From Eutrigla gurnardus (Eukaryota > Chordata > Actinopteri > Perciformes > Triglidae), in assembly GCA_963514095.1 (NCBI GenBank), contig OY741267.1:7346048-7410047 (forward strand): DNA of 64,000 nt. Reading direction: 5' to 3'. This document shows, piece by piece, positions 10,163 through 22,406 of the stretch. The notes beneath the pieces were generated by a model. It did no database searches. It saw only the letters and a list, made by a program, of their open reading frames with translations, and was not told where the DNA came from. Position numbers and translations under genes: made by a program. Each line of letters opens with the position of its first letter. Within the stretch, counting starts at the first letter, position 1.

Positions 10163-12684
10163 GGCAGCAGAGCAGCCCAGAGCAGCAGAGCAGCCCAGAG
10201 CTTACCGGACACCCAGCAACCTCACCGGGCCCAGTATTTGGGCCCGTGCCGGTAAGTCTCGCCTTCTACTACCTTCTAAACAGTCTGCTACATGTGCCTC
10301 TTCAACGCCGCAGACTCCAACTGGAGTCCTCGTGTGTAAGTCTCCACTGCCTCTCTTCCTGAAGCTACACTAGCGACCTAGCTAGCTGCTAGCAAACTTA
10401 CCATATGCAAACACCTTTTCTGCCGGAGCTGTTTTTCTCCTTTCAACAGCCACCATCTGCTCCAAACATGGCACCCTGCACCTCACCACCCACCACCAAC
10501 CCCTGCGATGATTACCGAAAAGCAGAGAAACAAATCACTCACCTCAAGGATAACATCAGACAACTCTCAGACGAACTCCCGAAAAAAGACTCTTTTCTCA
10601 CCGACTTCGCTGACACCGCAGCCACACAGTCCAAAATCATCTCCTCCATGAACCCCGCCATCGCCGACACCATCCTCTGGGACCCATCTTCATCACACTG
10701 TTACCGGCCCTCCTCGTGCTCCACCCCCAGCTCGCAGCCCCCCTGGTCTGTGGTGGCGGGCAAAGTTCCTGTGAAAGACTGGCTGTGCAGTTAAAGGGAC
10801 CTGTACCCACTATCATTGTGTCTGTCTATCGTCCACCTAAGGCCTCTACCACCTTCATCACTGAACTCTCATCTATTTTAGCAGATCTATGTGCCATCAC
10901 TCCAAACATTATTTTAACTGGGGATTTTAATATTCATGTTGACAATCCTAAGGACACTTTTCCCACAGACTTTATTTCCACCCTGGACAGTTTTGACCTC
11001 ACTCAGTATGTTACATTTCCAACACACAATGTGGGCCATATTTAAGACCTGATCTGCTGTTCTGGTGTTCCACTGTCTTCCACTGTCAGATCACAAATTC
11101 ATAACTTTTGATGTCAACCTTCCTGTCTGCAAATACCGCCAAGGCCGTACCATGTCCTTCCGTCATATCAAGAACATCAACATCACAGAACTTAACAGTT
11201 TAATTTCTATGTCAATTTCTCATCCACACCTCTTCTCTGTTACTGAACTTGTCGAACATTACAACAGCACACTACTCACTGCACTGGACACCCTGGCTCC
11301 ACCAAAAACCCACACAGTGACCTTTTCTAGGACTGCTCCATGGTTCACCTCTGACCTCCGCCAACTTAAAACACATGGTCGCCGCCTTGAGCACCTTGCA
11401 AGGAAAACTGGACTCACTATTCACTCTCAAATGTACTCGGATCACATCACCTCCTACAACACCGCTCTCAATACTGCCAAATCTGCCTTTTACTCCATCA
11501 TCATCCACCGGGACAGAAACAATACCAGGATTCTATTCTCCACAGTAAATAAACTACTCATGCCCAAAGAATCTGTCACGACTTCACGTCAGCCCTTCAG
11601 TGTCAGCAGTTCCTGGACATTATCAATCACAAAATGTACTCCATACATCACCATCTTACCCCCTCCCTGTTTTCTCAGTCACACACTCCTTGGCTTAATG
11701 CTACTGTCCGGCCCACCAGTACCCTGTCTGCTTTCCATCTTCCCTCGGATCAACAACTGACCATGTCTTCCAGGTCTACCACTTGTCAACTTGATCCACT
11801 TCCTACCAGACAGGTCAAGGCCTGTGTCCCCACACTCTCCTCACTCATCACACATCAATTGTTCACTCCTCTCTGTCAAATGGTATTGTTCCCTCCCTAC
11901 TCAAAACTGCCTCAGTAATACCGATACTAAAGAAACCTGGCCTAGACCCGAATGAATTCAATAACTATCGTCCTATCTCAAACCTCCCATTCATCTCAAA
12001 AGTTCTCGAACATACAGTAGCCTGCCAACTTCACGACCATCTTTCAAGAAACAACCTCTTTGAGCCTTTCCAGTCTGGTGTCCGTCCCCATCATAACACA
12101 GAAACAGCTCTCACTGAAATAACAAATGACCTTCTCTTAGCAGCGGATTCTGACCTACTCACCATCCTCATACTCCTTGACCTCAGTGCCACCTTCGACA
12201 CAATATCTCACACCATCCTCTTAGACCGTTTGGCTGGCACTGGGGTCTCTGGCACTGCCCTGCAGTGGTTTCATTCTTACCTGTCTGACCGTTTGCAGTT
12301 TATCCAAGGAGAAAACACCAGATCATCACCCTCACCACTCCTCCACGGTGTTCCACAAGGTTCTGTCCTCGGTCCCCTACTCTTCATCATCTACATCCTC
12401 CCCCTTGGTAATATCTTCCGTCATTTTGGTATCCACTTTCACTGTTATGCTGACGACACCCAAATCTACATCACCACCAAACCAGACACTACATCACCAC
12501 CTACTGCCCTCATCGACTGCCTGCAAACCATCACAAACTGGATGTCAAACAACAAGCTCAAACTCAATGGCAATAAAAGTGAAATTCTTCTCATCGGATC
12601 CAAATCATCACTCTCCAAATCCCACCCCCTCAGTATTCTCATTGACGGTTGTCTGGTCCCCACTTCAACTGAAGTTAAAGTGAT
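10163..12684 (+). mobile_element. L2-type LINE with internal deletion, 3' truncated
   Basis: 10163-10400 holds GC-rich 5' sequence with a short repeat of GCAGAGCAGCCCAGA. 10405-10794 encodes an ORF1-like coiled stretch (KAEKQITHLKDNIRQLSDEL). At about 10795 the sequence jumps to the C-terminal half of an apurinic endonuclease (SVYRPPK, ILTGDFNIHVDNP, SDHKFITFD). The reverse transcriptase (about 11880-12680) has NNYRPISNLPFISK, LLDLSATFDT, GVPQGSVLGPLLF and the catalytic YADDTQIY. Frames shift at least three times and the thumb and 3' end are missing after about 12684. The motif set is that of the L2/Maui group of fish LINEs. Confidence 0.8.
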
Positions 12685-13307
12685 GGTTCTGAGTGAAATG
12701 CACCCTAGGTAATTTACACCATGACATCCAGCCAAATACCCCCTCGGAAGCAGTTTTAGCGATGGTCACTATTGGTCAAGATAGCTGCTATCAGCCGAAT
12801 GGCTTAGTACTAGCGCTATGGTACATAGAGTATATCTCGTAAATTACCCCACTAATAATGCATGGAATGTTACCAAACTTCTGCAGTAGTGCACATAGGG
12901 TCTGTACTCACAAAACGAGGCATTTGAAATTTTGTAAGTACACCAGAGCTGCGTTTCAATAACACTTTGAGTCGCCCTCGCTCACTTGCCCTAAGCACTT
13001 GCCCTCGGGGGAATCCCCGCCGCCATTTTAAGGGCTGTTCCATTTCCCTGAACAGCTGAAGTGAACTCCGTGAGATCGACCCTTGAGGGCTGAGTGATCG
13101 AGTGAACAACGATGGTCACTTCAGAGCTGTATATCACCCACAATGCATTGCAGTGGTGCACGAAAAATATGTCCATGCGGTGGCGATAATGAACCTCAAA
13201 CACCATTGTCTGCTGTCTATTCAACACCAAGGAAGAAGAAAATGAATTAAAGGAGGCAGCACGGGCAGGTACCAATTGTGCAATTAGACTGTCTGTGTTG
13301 CAGAGTT

Positions 13308-14834
13308 ATGGCAGAGCCCATCGTTTACAAGTGTAAGTATATAAGCTATTTGTCACAAACAAAAGAAAAAGAAAGCAAAATACTTGTATCTAAATAGCAT
13401 TTTATTTTTTGATGTCACATTGTTTGCTGTGCATTCTGTGTGATTAAGGGATTGTGTCCATATTGTTACAGGGTCTGATGAGGAGACAGAGCTCCTCATA
13501 AACCTCAGAATGACAAATGAAGATCTCTTTACTGGCAAAAGAAATGCCTCAAAGCTGGCCTGGGAGTGAGTTTGTTTGTAACCTGTGGCATTGCATTTGA
13601 ATGTATTTCTGTTACCTATTACTTACCATTGCTTCTTTGTTGTGGTGCTAATTTTATTTGTGGGAGACTATATAAAGGTTTTAATGTAGGCTACCGTATT
13701 TTCTTGACTATAAGTCGCGTTTTTTTTCCTAGTTTGGCAGTAGCTCATCTTCATCTTCCTCACGTGCTGTTCTCGCTGCGCTGTCGGCCCGTTTTCGGTC
13801 TCTGCTCCGATCCCGACCGGGCTACGGACACGGACCAGAGACCCAGGTCCGAAAGTGCAAGCGGCTGTCCCTCTCTGAAGCAGAGGAGAGGTCGTCTTCA
13901 CTCCCGTCAGTCTTCACAGACAGTCCACAAATAGTTTCTGATCATATCCTCATCAGTTTGCTCCAGGCGACAGTTTTTTTTTAGGTTTTTTTTACCCGCC
14001 TGTAGGCTATTTGATGTTGGCCTCAAAGCCCCGGCCATTATGAGACCCGGCTAGTAATTAAATGTTTGAAAAATAAATGCGACTCATAAACCGGTGCGAC
14101 GTATGTTTTTTCTCATCATGGCATATTTTTTGACAGATGCGACTAATACTCAGGTGCGACATATAGTCCGGAAAATACGTTTGGTGAGCATAACATTACA
14201 GCATAACAGGACAATTGTACAGAAGATGGGTCTGCAGGGGAGGCTGACAGCAACACAGGCGGCTAAAAAGTGGGAAAACCTAAAAAAGAAATACAAGGTA
14301 ATTAGTATACAGTAGCTATCCAATTGGTGAAACAAATTCACTCATAAAAGAAAAGAGACTGTGTTACTTCTGTTTTCTCCCCTATAGGACCTGAAAGCCC
14401 CCCCTACTGGAGCAGGAACCGATCAGGGGGAGGAAAAGGCAGACAGCTGGCAGTGGTTTCCCCTGATGCATGAGGCAATTGGGTCACGGCCATCAATAAC
14501 ACCACCTGCCCTTATTGCCTCATGCACAGGGGGAAATGAGCCACCAACAACGAGCAGCACTGCCAGCAGTCTGCCAGGACCTCCAGAAAGACCCTCAGCA
14601 GCATCCTCATCCTCATCCTCATCAGCATCAGCATCATCATCATCATCAGCAGCATCATCACAATCACCACCACAACAACCACATTCATCGCCACCCAAAA
14701 AAAGAGCCCGGAGGGAACGTCTTCTTGACATAATCCTGAAGGAAGGAGAGAGGGATGAGGACCGCTTTAAACGATTGGAGGCACAGACGGACAGGCTTCT
14801 CAACATTTTTGAGAAGATGGTGGACAAAATGTAG
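13308..14834 (+). CDS. Harbinger Myb/SANT-like DNA-binding accessory protein
   Basis: PIF/Harbinger elements need, besides the nuclease, a Myb-like protein that binds the ends and helps import or recruit the transposase. Four exons keep one frame: 13308-13332 (MAEPIVYK), 13472-13565, 14210-14297 and 14388-14834, totalling 654 nt or 217 residues. All introns are GT-AG. The T|GG junction restores a Trp before SDEETELLINLR; TQAAKKWENLKKKYK is the third helix of the Myb/MADF-type fold. A Ser/Pro-rich linker follows, then the basic PKKRARRERL and an amphipathic C-terminus (RLEAQTDRLLNIFEKM). Intron 2 contains a MITE (13695-14180). Exon borders are my inference from splice signals and frame. Confidence 0.7.
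13695..14180. mobile_element. MITE in intron 2 of the Harbinger Myb-like gene
   Basis: The ends CGTATTTTCTTGACTATAAG and the complement of CTTAT/ATATAGTCCGGAAAATACG form inverted termini; a second inward motif, GCGACTCATAAACC / GCGACATATAG, repeats near the right end. It is non-coding. It is placed wholly within an intron, so the host transposon gene can still be spliced. Confidence 0.6.
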
Positions 14835-15011
14835 GCAAATTTATTTTGGTAACTTTTGTTTTTGTTTTGTTTTTGTTTCTTTTGTTTGTTTAGGCCCTGA
14901 TGTATGCCTTGTGAGTTTAAGTTCAGTAATTAATCACAACACCCTCATTTGTTTTCTTTTATTTTTGACATGAACATACATTTCATGTAGTTTCAATCTT
15001 TTTTTTTTAAC

Positions 15012-17082
15012 TCAAAAAGAAATACACCACATGTGTAAAAGAAATGTGGAAAAATAAATCTCAAAAGCATAATTGTGTGGTGTCTCATTTGCATTCACAA
15101 TGTTTACATTAGGTATAATCATCATGGTCCAGTAGTTGTTGGACCGGTGGGAGATGCGGCCTGCCAGCCTTTCTCTAAGTGCTGCTCCACCGACCTCAAC
15201 AGCAAGAGGGGCAAGAGGGATATTGTCCGCCCAAGCTTCCTGGACTGCGTCCTCAATATCCCCGACACCCAGGCATATGTTATGCAGTACAGCACAACAG
15301 GTGATGACAGATGGCACAAACATTGCGTCAACTTTCAGGGCCTTAAAAAAGATGCTGCGCCAGCGAGTCTTCATCATTCCAAAAGACCTTTCAATAACTG
15401 AACGGGCCCTGGAGTGACAGCCGTTGTAGCGCTCCTGGACCCTGGACTGCAGTGGCTCTCTGTATGGTGTCATTAGGCAAATTGGCTGCTCAATGCAGGG
15501 GTATCCACCATCACCTACAATGAAATAGCCTGCTGGGGGGTAGAGTTGACCTGTGTAAATAGGACTGTTCTTTAGCACACGTGTATCATGGACAGACCCA
15601 GGATAACCTGTAAATGTGTCCAAAAACCTGCCTCCACTGTCACACACAGCTTGGAGCTGGATGGAATGAAAGAGCTTGTGATTAGTGTAGTCCATGGAGG
15701 CAGGACCTGCAGGTGCCTTCATTCTGATGTGGCAGCCATCAATGGCACCCACACATGCTTTGAATGCCTCATGTTGTGCAAGGGCAGCAAACCCCTCTCC
15801 TGTTGCCTCCAGCTCAATTGGTTTGGGGAGGGTGATGCAGTGGCTCCTCTTCTCGACTATTTTTCCTGCCACCTTATGTACAGCACGGAAGACACTTGTC
15901 TTCGGGGAACCAAATGCCCGGGAAACAACACTGTAAGAGGCCCCATGAGCCAGCCAGGACAAAAATAAAAGAAGTTCAAAATCAGGTTCCCAGCCATGAG
16001 TTTTGTTGATGTCAAGCAATTCCATCAACATGTTTATGGCATCACGTGACAGACGGAAATCCCTCTTTGGATCCTCCTGGGGATCCAAATATACTGCCAT
16101 CAACGGTAGTGCTGTGTTGATGACGGCATAACGAACAGAGGGTGTCTGGAAAAAATAAAATCAAAACTGTATCACAAAAGAATGCCCAAAAAACTATGCT
16201 TTCTTCTCATTTATTATATTATAGAGAATTGTTTTATGTCATTTCATTCTGATTTATTCCATTCATGGTATACATTCTCACATAGTTGCACATATTTACA
16301 TAATGTACACATTGTCACCATAAATAAAAAGGAGCATGATGACGAAAACGTATAGTACCTGCCCCTCTCAATTGTTACAATTACATTGGCTTACTTCAAC
16401 ACCAATATTGTACTCTGCTTCAAAATATTAAAGATGATGAAACATAGTAGTGACAAGAAAACAAACAAAATAGCAGTAGGCCACCACTCGTCTATCTATC
16501 TTTCCTTTTTTCCCTTCTTTTTCTCTCCTTTTTTGAAGATGCTTATCTTGTCTTTTTTAAACATTTTTCTTAAACTGAGGCATACTTGTACAACTTTTCA
16601 ATTCCTTGCTTTGTGAATGCCATAGTTTTACACCAGCAACAAACATACACATTTGTTTTAAGCTTAACCTTGCAAATGAATGTTTAAAATCAAGCTTCAG
16701 TCTGTTGCCCCCTTCCTCCAATTTAAACAAGTTTTGTAAATGTTTTGGTAATGATCTGTTCTTTGCTCTAAACATTGTTGCTTGTAACGTCTATCCTACA
16801 TGACTTTAAGTGTTGTGTTTGTATTGTTTGCCTAATAAGTATCAGGAAAAAAAAACAATCTAAAACTAAAACTAAAACTAATGTCAACTAAACTTAAAGT
16901 AGGTTAAATGTATTTAAACAACAAAACTGTCTACAAATTATAAGGTAAAGAAAAATAAATAAATAATGAATTGCCTGAACAAACTTTTATACAAAACGAA
17001 TAATTCTGATAATTACCAGGTGCCGACGTATTGCCATCAAGCGTAGAATATGTCTTTGTCTCAATGAAATGAGTCTCCGCAT
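15012..17082 (-). CDS. Harbinger DDE transposase (HARBI1-like nuclease)
   Basis: Predicted nuclease of the PIF/Harbinger transposon. Two minus-strand exons: exon 1 (17082-17017, MRRLISLRQRHILRLMAIRR..) ends at donor GTAATT; exon 2 (16145-15012) begins after TTTTCCAG and continues in phase 0 with TPSVRYAVINTALPLMAVYL. Total 399 residues, close to HARBI1 family size. Hallmarks: WLAHGASYSVVSRAFG and SVFRAVHKV (helix-turn-helix-like region), AIDGCHIRM with the first catalytic Asp, VGDGGYPC with the second, and the RSVIERSFGMMKTRW block with the catalytic Glu. No internal stop is present. The last about 35 residues are hydrophobic and may be read-through of the normal end. The intron (17016-16146) holds no other gene. 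Confidence 0.8.
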
Positions 17083-17586
17083 ATTCTGTGTAATTTGGAA
17101 AAGGCAGTATAGCGCTACTCCAACAACGTGTGGTTGATTCATGATTATCTGGGCTGTTAGTGAATGAGGGCAGGTGTGTTCCATTTACCCCTTTCACTCC
17201 CCCTCCGCCCACTTTCCCTCCGCCCTCCAAGTGGCCTCCGTGTGACGTCATAGCAAGGGCTGAGGGCAAGTGAGCGAGGGCGACTCAAACTGTTATTGAA
17301 ACGCAGCTCAGGAGTTTATTTAAAAGAACACTTGCCTGATAGCTTCTATCCTCGGCTGCTATGCTACCGCAGCGTAGACGCCACTTCCGTGTTTACCCAG
17401 CCGATGCCGTGACGCGAGTTTCATGCGAGAGTATGAAAATGTTTCGCTGAGTTTTATAAATGCTTGTATTATCAGGTCTGTTCTTTGTGTTCTTTCAAAT
17501 AAAGTATTCTTTTAAATAAACTCCTGGTGTACTTACAAACTTTCAAATGCCTCGTTTTGTGAGGACAGACACTATGTGTATGTAAC

Positions 17587-19263
17587 CAGGGCCGTAACCA
17601 GGATTTTAGAAATACTGAGGTCATAATTGCGGAGGTCCGAACGTAAGCAAAGTTTAAGAGGGTGGGTCCATAAGGAAATGGTCTCCTTTGCTCTTTACCT
17701 CAGCCTCCTTTTCTGTGTCTATCTGCTGTTGATGATCTGCTCTCTCTTTTTCGTTTCCTGTCTCTGTGCCTTCAGTATTTCTACCTCCATCCTTGTCTCT
17801 AACCCTAGCTAACCCTAACCCTGTTCGCTCTCATCCTCTGACCGTCCCTGTCTTTTCAACTCCTCTCCACTTGTCTCTCCTGCTAAGAAGGAATTAAGCA
17901 AAATAATATACACCTACTTAATATCAACTTTAAGACACACTTAATAACTCAAATACCAAAAATACAAACTCAAACACAGTACATGACAAGCAAAATGTAA
18001 GTCATACAATTTCACTATATGTCTTACTAGATATGTTGTTAAGTTAAGTTACAATGAGATTGAATAATTATGATTGAATTTAGATCAGAGGACAGTATGG
18101 TTTGTTTAACAGCAGTGTGTATGGGACATTGATAATCCTATCCTGGGGCAACACCTGGTCTTCTCATTCACCTGTCTTTCCTTTTTTCCCCTTCTCATCC
18201 TCTTCTTGCCTTATCTTCTTCCCAAATGAGAGCAGGGTTTGACGTGCTCTCTTCATTATGTCTGAAGAAAGTAAACACACAAAAACTCAGCTGAGGTGAT
18301 AAAGTAACATTAACAGCACTGGGTAACATTGTATTACTGGCCTGGCCTCTGTTAGGATTAACATTATAAAAACTAGTTTTAGAGTTCCAGAAGAAGTACT
18401 ACACTACCCACAATCCTATAGTGTAACAGCGACGTCTGTGATTGGTGGAGCTCGCTGTTACCATGGAAATGTTAAACAAACCCGCACATTTCATGTTCGC
18501 TAGTAACTGCTACCACTGACCTCTACAATCGTTTAGAGCTGCTATGATTTCACTTTCTGACCTACTGTGGTTCCAGGCTTAAACCTCTTTATATGAAACG
18601 TCAATGAAGTAAATGAATGGTTAATTCACGTCCGGAACCGGAGCCGTTAAAAAAGTGGTCGGCCACTGTTGAGCTCTATGTTATCACTTGAGATGGTTGA
18701 TCATTAACTTGGATGGCACTACTAGGCATGAAGTCGCAGTTAAATTAAAAGTATCGTTACATGTGAAAAATTGTTGCTTCGTATCACTCACGTGAGCTTG
18801 TTGGCATGCTTTTATATTTACATCAACGGACACCACGTTTTAAAGTTTTTAATCGTGTGGTTTATTAAAATACAAGCAACCTGGCCTGTATATTCCAGTT
18901 ACCAATTTTGCGATGTCTATTTTAGGAAGTAGAGAATGAGTCGGACTACAAATCCTTACCGCTGATGGTTCCCAAATGCCGCTGTCTGGGCTGGAGCAGA
19001 GACAGTGGATATATAAGAGTTTCCCCTTCCCGCTGAGGTAGTCTACCCACAAACCAGTGCAATGACCAAAGATGGTATATTTACGACATGATAACCCACT
19101 CTGTAACGGAAACCCATGGTGATGATCGGACAGAGGACCAAGTTGTTGTCCATGCAAAGTAAAGTTATTTGGAGGCAGTTATCGCCTTTTTTTCTTCTTT
19201 TTTTTTCACAGAAAAAATACCGAGGACATGACCTCGGTGTCCTCAATGGTAGTTACGGCCCTG
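17587..19263. mobile_element. Non-autonomous hAT element with exact 8-bp target duplication
   Basis: Begins CAGGGCCGTAACC and ends GTTACGGCCCTG; the 8-bp target TATGTAAC is duplicated exactly at 17579-17586 and 19264-19271, the hallmark of hAT. The 1677-bp interior is AT-rich and non-coding in my reading (short open frames only); a piece at about 17790-17825 reads CCCTAACCCT by chance. It lies just outside the right end of the fold-back MITE at 12892-17578. Confidence 0.8.
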
Positions 19264-19286
19264 TATGTAACGCTATAAGGCTAGGG

Positions 19287-20298
19287 CATTTTCAATGTTA
19301 GTTATCTTGGCATCTTATCATGATCACATAACACTTGTTTAATCAGCTACTATCTCTCCCATGCTCTTTTTAGTGTCTACACTCTCAGATCAATACAGCC
19401 CAACAACTGCAGCAATATCAGCAGCAGCAGCCTCCTCACCAGCCCCCTCAACAGAAGCTGTTCAATGTACCCCATCAGGTCAAACAGAGACTCATTTTGC
19501 TTTGCACTGGCCTCTAACAAATATATGAGGTGTGGACAATGACATGGTGTGTTGTGATTCCATGTTACATTCTTCATGAATATGGGTTGCTACCATTCAA
19601 CCGGTTATATTGCAAGGTATGTTTCTGTATGGCGTTTCAAATTCCTGCTCCATGTTCCCTCTTTTAACTTTGAGCACCTGCCCCTCCAAAGGTCTCTGCA
19701 CGGCCCTGCTCTGTAGCAACTTGTATAGATGTACAGTGGAGAGCATCCTGACAAACGCCATCACAGTGTGGTATGGGAACTGCACTACACTGGACAGGAA
19801 GGCTCTCCAACGGCGGATTAAAACGGCACAATACATCTGTGGAGCAGCCTTCCCATCACTACAGGACACTTATAACACCCGGGTCATGAAGAGGGCACAA
19901 CATCACCTCGGACACTACACACCCCAGCACACACTGTTCACACTGTTACTGTCTGGCAGACGCTACAGGAGTATGAAAGCCAGAACAATAAGAAGAAAGA
20001 CTCAGAAACCGTTTTTATCCACAAGCCATCAGGCTGTTGAATGACTGTCAAACACAAACCAACTCTGTGAACTGTCAACTGTATATTTGCACCGTGCACA
20101 ATGCACCATGTTCATTGCACTATATCCTTTTATATTTATATCCATATCTTCATATTTGCACTATATCCATACATAAATGCTGCTAAACTGGAGAGACTGT
20201 GAATACTTTTTGTTCTTTTGTACATATGTTTATACCTTTGGTTTTTAGTATATTTTTATTACTATCATATTTTCTATTTGAGGTCACCGTGTGAAGGG
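19287..20298 (+). mobile_element. LINE 3' fragment (reverse-transcriptase C-terminal region), copy 1
   Basis: 19287-19640 matches the sequence after the hAT element in copy 2 (57274-). 19650-20040 encodes the C-terminal part of a fish non-LTR element: NLYRCTVESILTNAITVWYG, LDRKALQRRIKTAQYICGA, and a basic tail with RRYRSMKART and a QAV-type ending near 20035. One frame, 19610-20044, runs openly across it but has no catalytic motif. 20045-20298 resembles a 3' UTR. Copy 2 is 57600-58340. Confidence 0.65.
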
Positions 20299-20691
20299 TG
20301 TGGTGGAAATCAGTTTATGATCACCTGATGAGAAATAAGAATACAACTCCTAACAGCGCTTTTAGTAATTTATTCTATAAAGAGTCCAAAACAGGCTAGC
20401 AGTCGCTACAGACAGACTGTAAACAGACAAAGTCTAATAAGTCAAAGCCCTCGCAAACAGGGTGTCCAAGCGGACCGCATCACCGACATACAGTTTCAGA
20501 GCAAACTATCTGGCCAGATAGGGGCAGACTCCTTAAGAGTCTGACCAATTATTCAGTCTTGAGAAGGGCTTTTTATACAGATGTTTGTGATGTGTCATCA
20601 GAGAAGCATTGTTCCGTTGTTTGTGTAGACGGAGAACTTTGCAAACTACTAATTACTATAATGAACTACTAAATGAAAAATTCCCATCACA
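20299..20691. mobile_element. Solo LTR (393 bp) with 5-bp target duplication
   Basis: Begins TGTGGTGG, ends CCCATCACA, and is flanked by AAGGG on both sides (20294-20298, 20692-20696). The same place in copy 2 (59750-59760) is uninterrupted, which proves the insertion and its size. It has no open frame. Orientation and retroelement family are unknown. Confidence 0.7.
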
Positions 20692-20847
20692 AAGGGAAAT
20701 TGCAAAATAAGAATTTCATTGCTCAGTGCGAACTATGTTTCTACTATGTGTGACATTACAACACGAAGTGGTGTTCTGCAACGGGAACGTCTATACAGTA
20801 TTCAACAGAGTTCAATACACAAACCATCAACACTCCCTTCATTTAAC

Positions 20848-20902
20848 ATGCTGTCACTGCATCATTGTGTGTTTTCTCTACTGTTTCTTTACATTCTAAG
20901 AG
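20848..20902 (+). pseudogene. Orphan V leader exon 1
   Basis: ATG (20848) opens a typical V leader (MLSLHHCVFSLLFLYILRG) ended by a GT donor at 20903 in phase 1. No V exon of this family follows: the next V exon (22541) has its own leader. A conserved promoter-side stretch (TATACAGTATTCAACAGAG) precedes it. Three homologues lie at 41046, 50872 and 59969. It is a relic of a deleted V segment; alternatively it could be spliced to the V2 exon. Confidence 0.7.
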
Positions 20903-20946
20903 GTGTGTTTGTTGTTTTTGTATACAAGTCATTTAGAAAGACATTT

Positions 20947-22262
20947 ACAACATGAAATAACAGTTATCTCGTCCTTAAGGTGTCATATAGATAGACAGAC
21001 TTGACAAGGAACTCTTTTGACTCAAACATTTATCATTGTTGATCATTTGGTGGCAGATTAAGTTCCATCCAGAAAACCGTATTTCTCCAACAGTCTTTGA
21101 GACTCATGTACTTAAATATTTTTGTTCTTTTATTCAGATTGACTTTGCGCAAGACAGGAAGGTTCTAAAAGTTATATAATTTGTATGCATATTATATTTA
21201 ATTTGTTAAATGAGAGGTTGAGAAAATCAAAATTCTAATTCTTCTATTATTGTTGTATTTATACTGTAATAGTCCAAAATTATGTGAATATGTATATTGC
21301 ATAGTTTTAGTGAAATAACAGTCTATGCCTCATTGCCTCTAGAAACATAGGAGAAAACAGCTTGACAGTAAAATAACACATGATATCTCTCTAATGCACT
21401 TTGCCCATGACAAGAGAAACGTACAGAAACTAAAAAAAGCCTGACATACTTTTCCCCCACAGCAGGCTGTGTGTGGTTAACTAACGGCTCTAACTTGTGA
21501 GAGGTGTGTGTGCAGAGTTGGACGACACAGAGGATGCTCATTGCTCACTTCACTTCGTCAGTTATCTTGCAAGAATACACCGTGCACAAACGAATACCGC
21601 TGCAAACCTACTCACCGGACCAGTTGTTTACTCCCTGTCTGTCAAAAAGTGAGGTTTCACGAGACTAGCAGTGGCCGTCTCCAGCAGCTTAGCGTTTAGC
21701 AGCAGGGCATGTCTGGGCACGTCAGGGCAGGCAGAGGAAGGCACGTTGTGGATCATGTGACCGACCAAGGTAGATCTAAATTATTATTATTTTGTTTTAT
21801 TTATTATTATTTTGGGCCACACAGACACACACACACACATTCTTTGGTGGGAAAAAATCACTTTGACAAAAGGGCACTTTGGGCATCAAGGGGCAGGTGA
21901 ATCGGAGCCCTCAGCTGTTGATCCTCGGTGTGACTGCCGGGGTCGGCTGCGCTCTGGCCGCTCCGTGAGTGAGTGAGTGTCCAGCTCATGGAGCCCTCAT
22001 TTTTTTTTTGTAATGCCTTACATTACCGCGTTACAGCAAAAAGTAATGCATTACAGTAAAGCATTACTTTTGTAACGCGTTACTCCCAACACTGGCTGTT
22101 AACAACATGAAATAACAGTTATCTCGTCCTTAAGGTGTCATATAGATAGACAGACTTGACAAGGAACTCTTTTGACTCAAACATTTATCATTGTTGATCA
22201 TTTGGTGGCAGATCAAGTTCCATCCAGAACACCGTATTTCTCCAACAGTCTTTGAGACTCAT
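20947..22262 (+). repeat. 161-bp direct repeat of V-locus DNA flanking an inserted transposon fragment
   Basis: 20947-21107 and 22102-22262 are nearly identical. At the paralogous place upstream of V6 the block exists once (about 41176-41336) and continues straight into the V6 promoter, so here the block was duplicated around the inserted piece. Confidence 0.85.
21108..22094 (-). mobile_element. Inverted, internally deleted fragment of the hAT element
   Basis: Reverse complement of about 2540-3568 of hAT copy 1, ended on the right by CCCAACACTG, the complement of the hAT terminus. Bases 22013-22090 hold a TAACGCGTTAC-type subterminal region differing from copy 1. The open frames in it (21323-21541 minus and 21508-21900 plus) are the same non-genic frames as at 3128-3346 and 2703-3161. 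Confidence 0.75.
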
Positions 22263-22406
22263 AACAATAATGTCATCATGCTAAATGTGATGTAAATGTA
22301 GAGAGTTCCTCGACACATGATAAAGAGGAAGGACCAATGATGTGAAGGCTCAGATCCATCAGAGTATCAATGTTCTTCCTCTCTCTCCTCCCCTCTCACT
22401 GCAGAC

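Larger units (their letters stand above)
12947..17308. mobile_element. Complete-looking PIF/Harbinger DNA transposon
   Basis: Inverted termini beginning AGCTGCGTTTCAATAACA (12947-) and ending in the complement (-17308) match for about 47 bp with one internal difference. The target CAG is duplicated (12944-12946, 17309-17311). Inside are the two genes expected of an autonomous PIF/Harbinger: a Myb/SANT-like DNA-binding protein on + (13308-14834) and a DDE nuclease on - (17082-15012), convergently arranged. The genes meet at 14835-15011, an AT-rich 3' spacer. Both reading frames are open when spliced. The element is 4362 bp including an internal MITE. Confidence 0.85.
12892..17578. mobile_element. 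Short fold-back MITE split by the Harbinger insertion
   Basis: The left end (12892-12946: CACATAG...TCTGTACTCACAAAACGAGG onward) and right end (17500-17578) are inverted copies that share CAAAACGAGGCATTTGAAA. Removing the Harbinger element leaves about 325 bp. Bases 12685-12891, between LINE and MITE, show nothing recognisable. Confidence 0.6.

Noticed and set aside
14466..14733. Histidine- and methionine-rich frames in the Harbinger Myb-like gene
   Set aside because: They are other frames of a serine-rich (TCA/CAT) repeat in exon 4; only the spliced frame ends in a sensible C-terminus.
16098..16103. Start of the Harbinger transposase at 16103
   Set aside because: The codon there is TTG; the exon really begins at an acceptor (16145) and splices to a short upstream exon with ATG at 17082.
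17790..17825. Telomere-like CCCTAACCCT words
   Set aside because: Only three or so imperfect units within a non-autonomous hAT; too short to be an interstitial telomere array.
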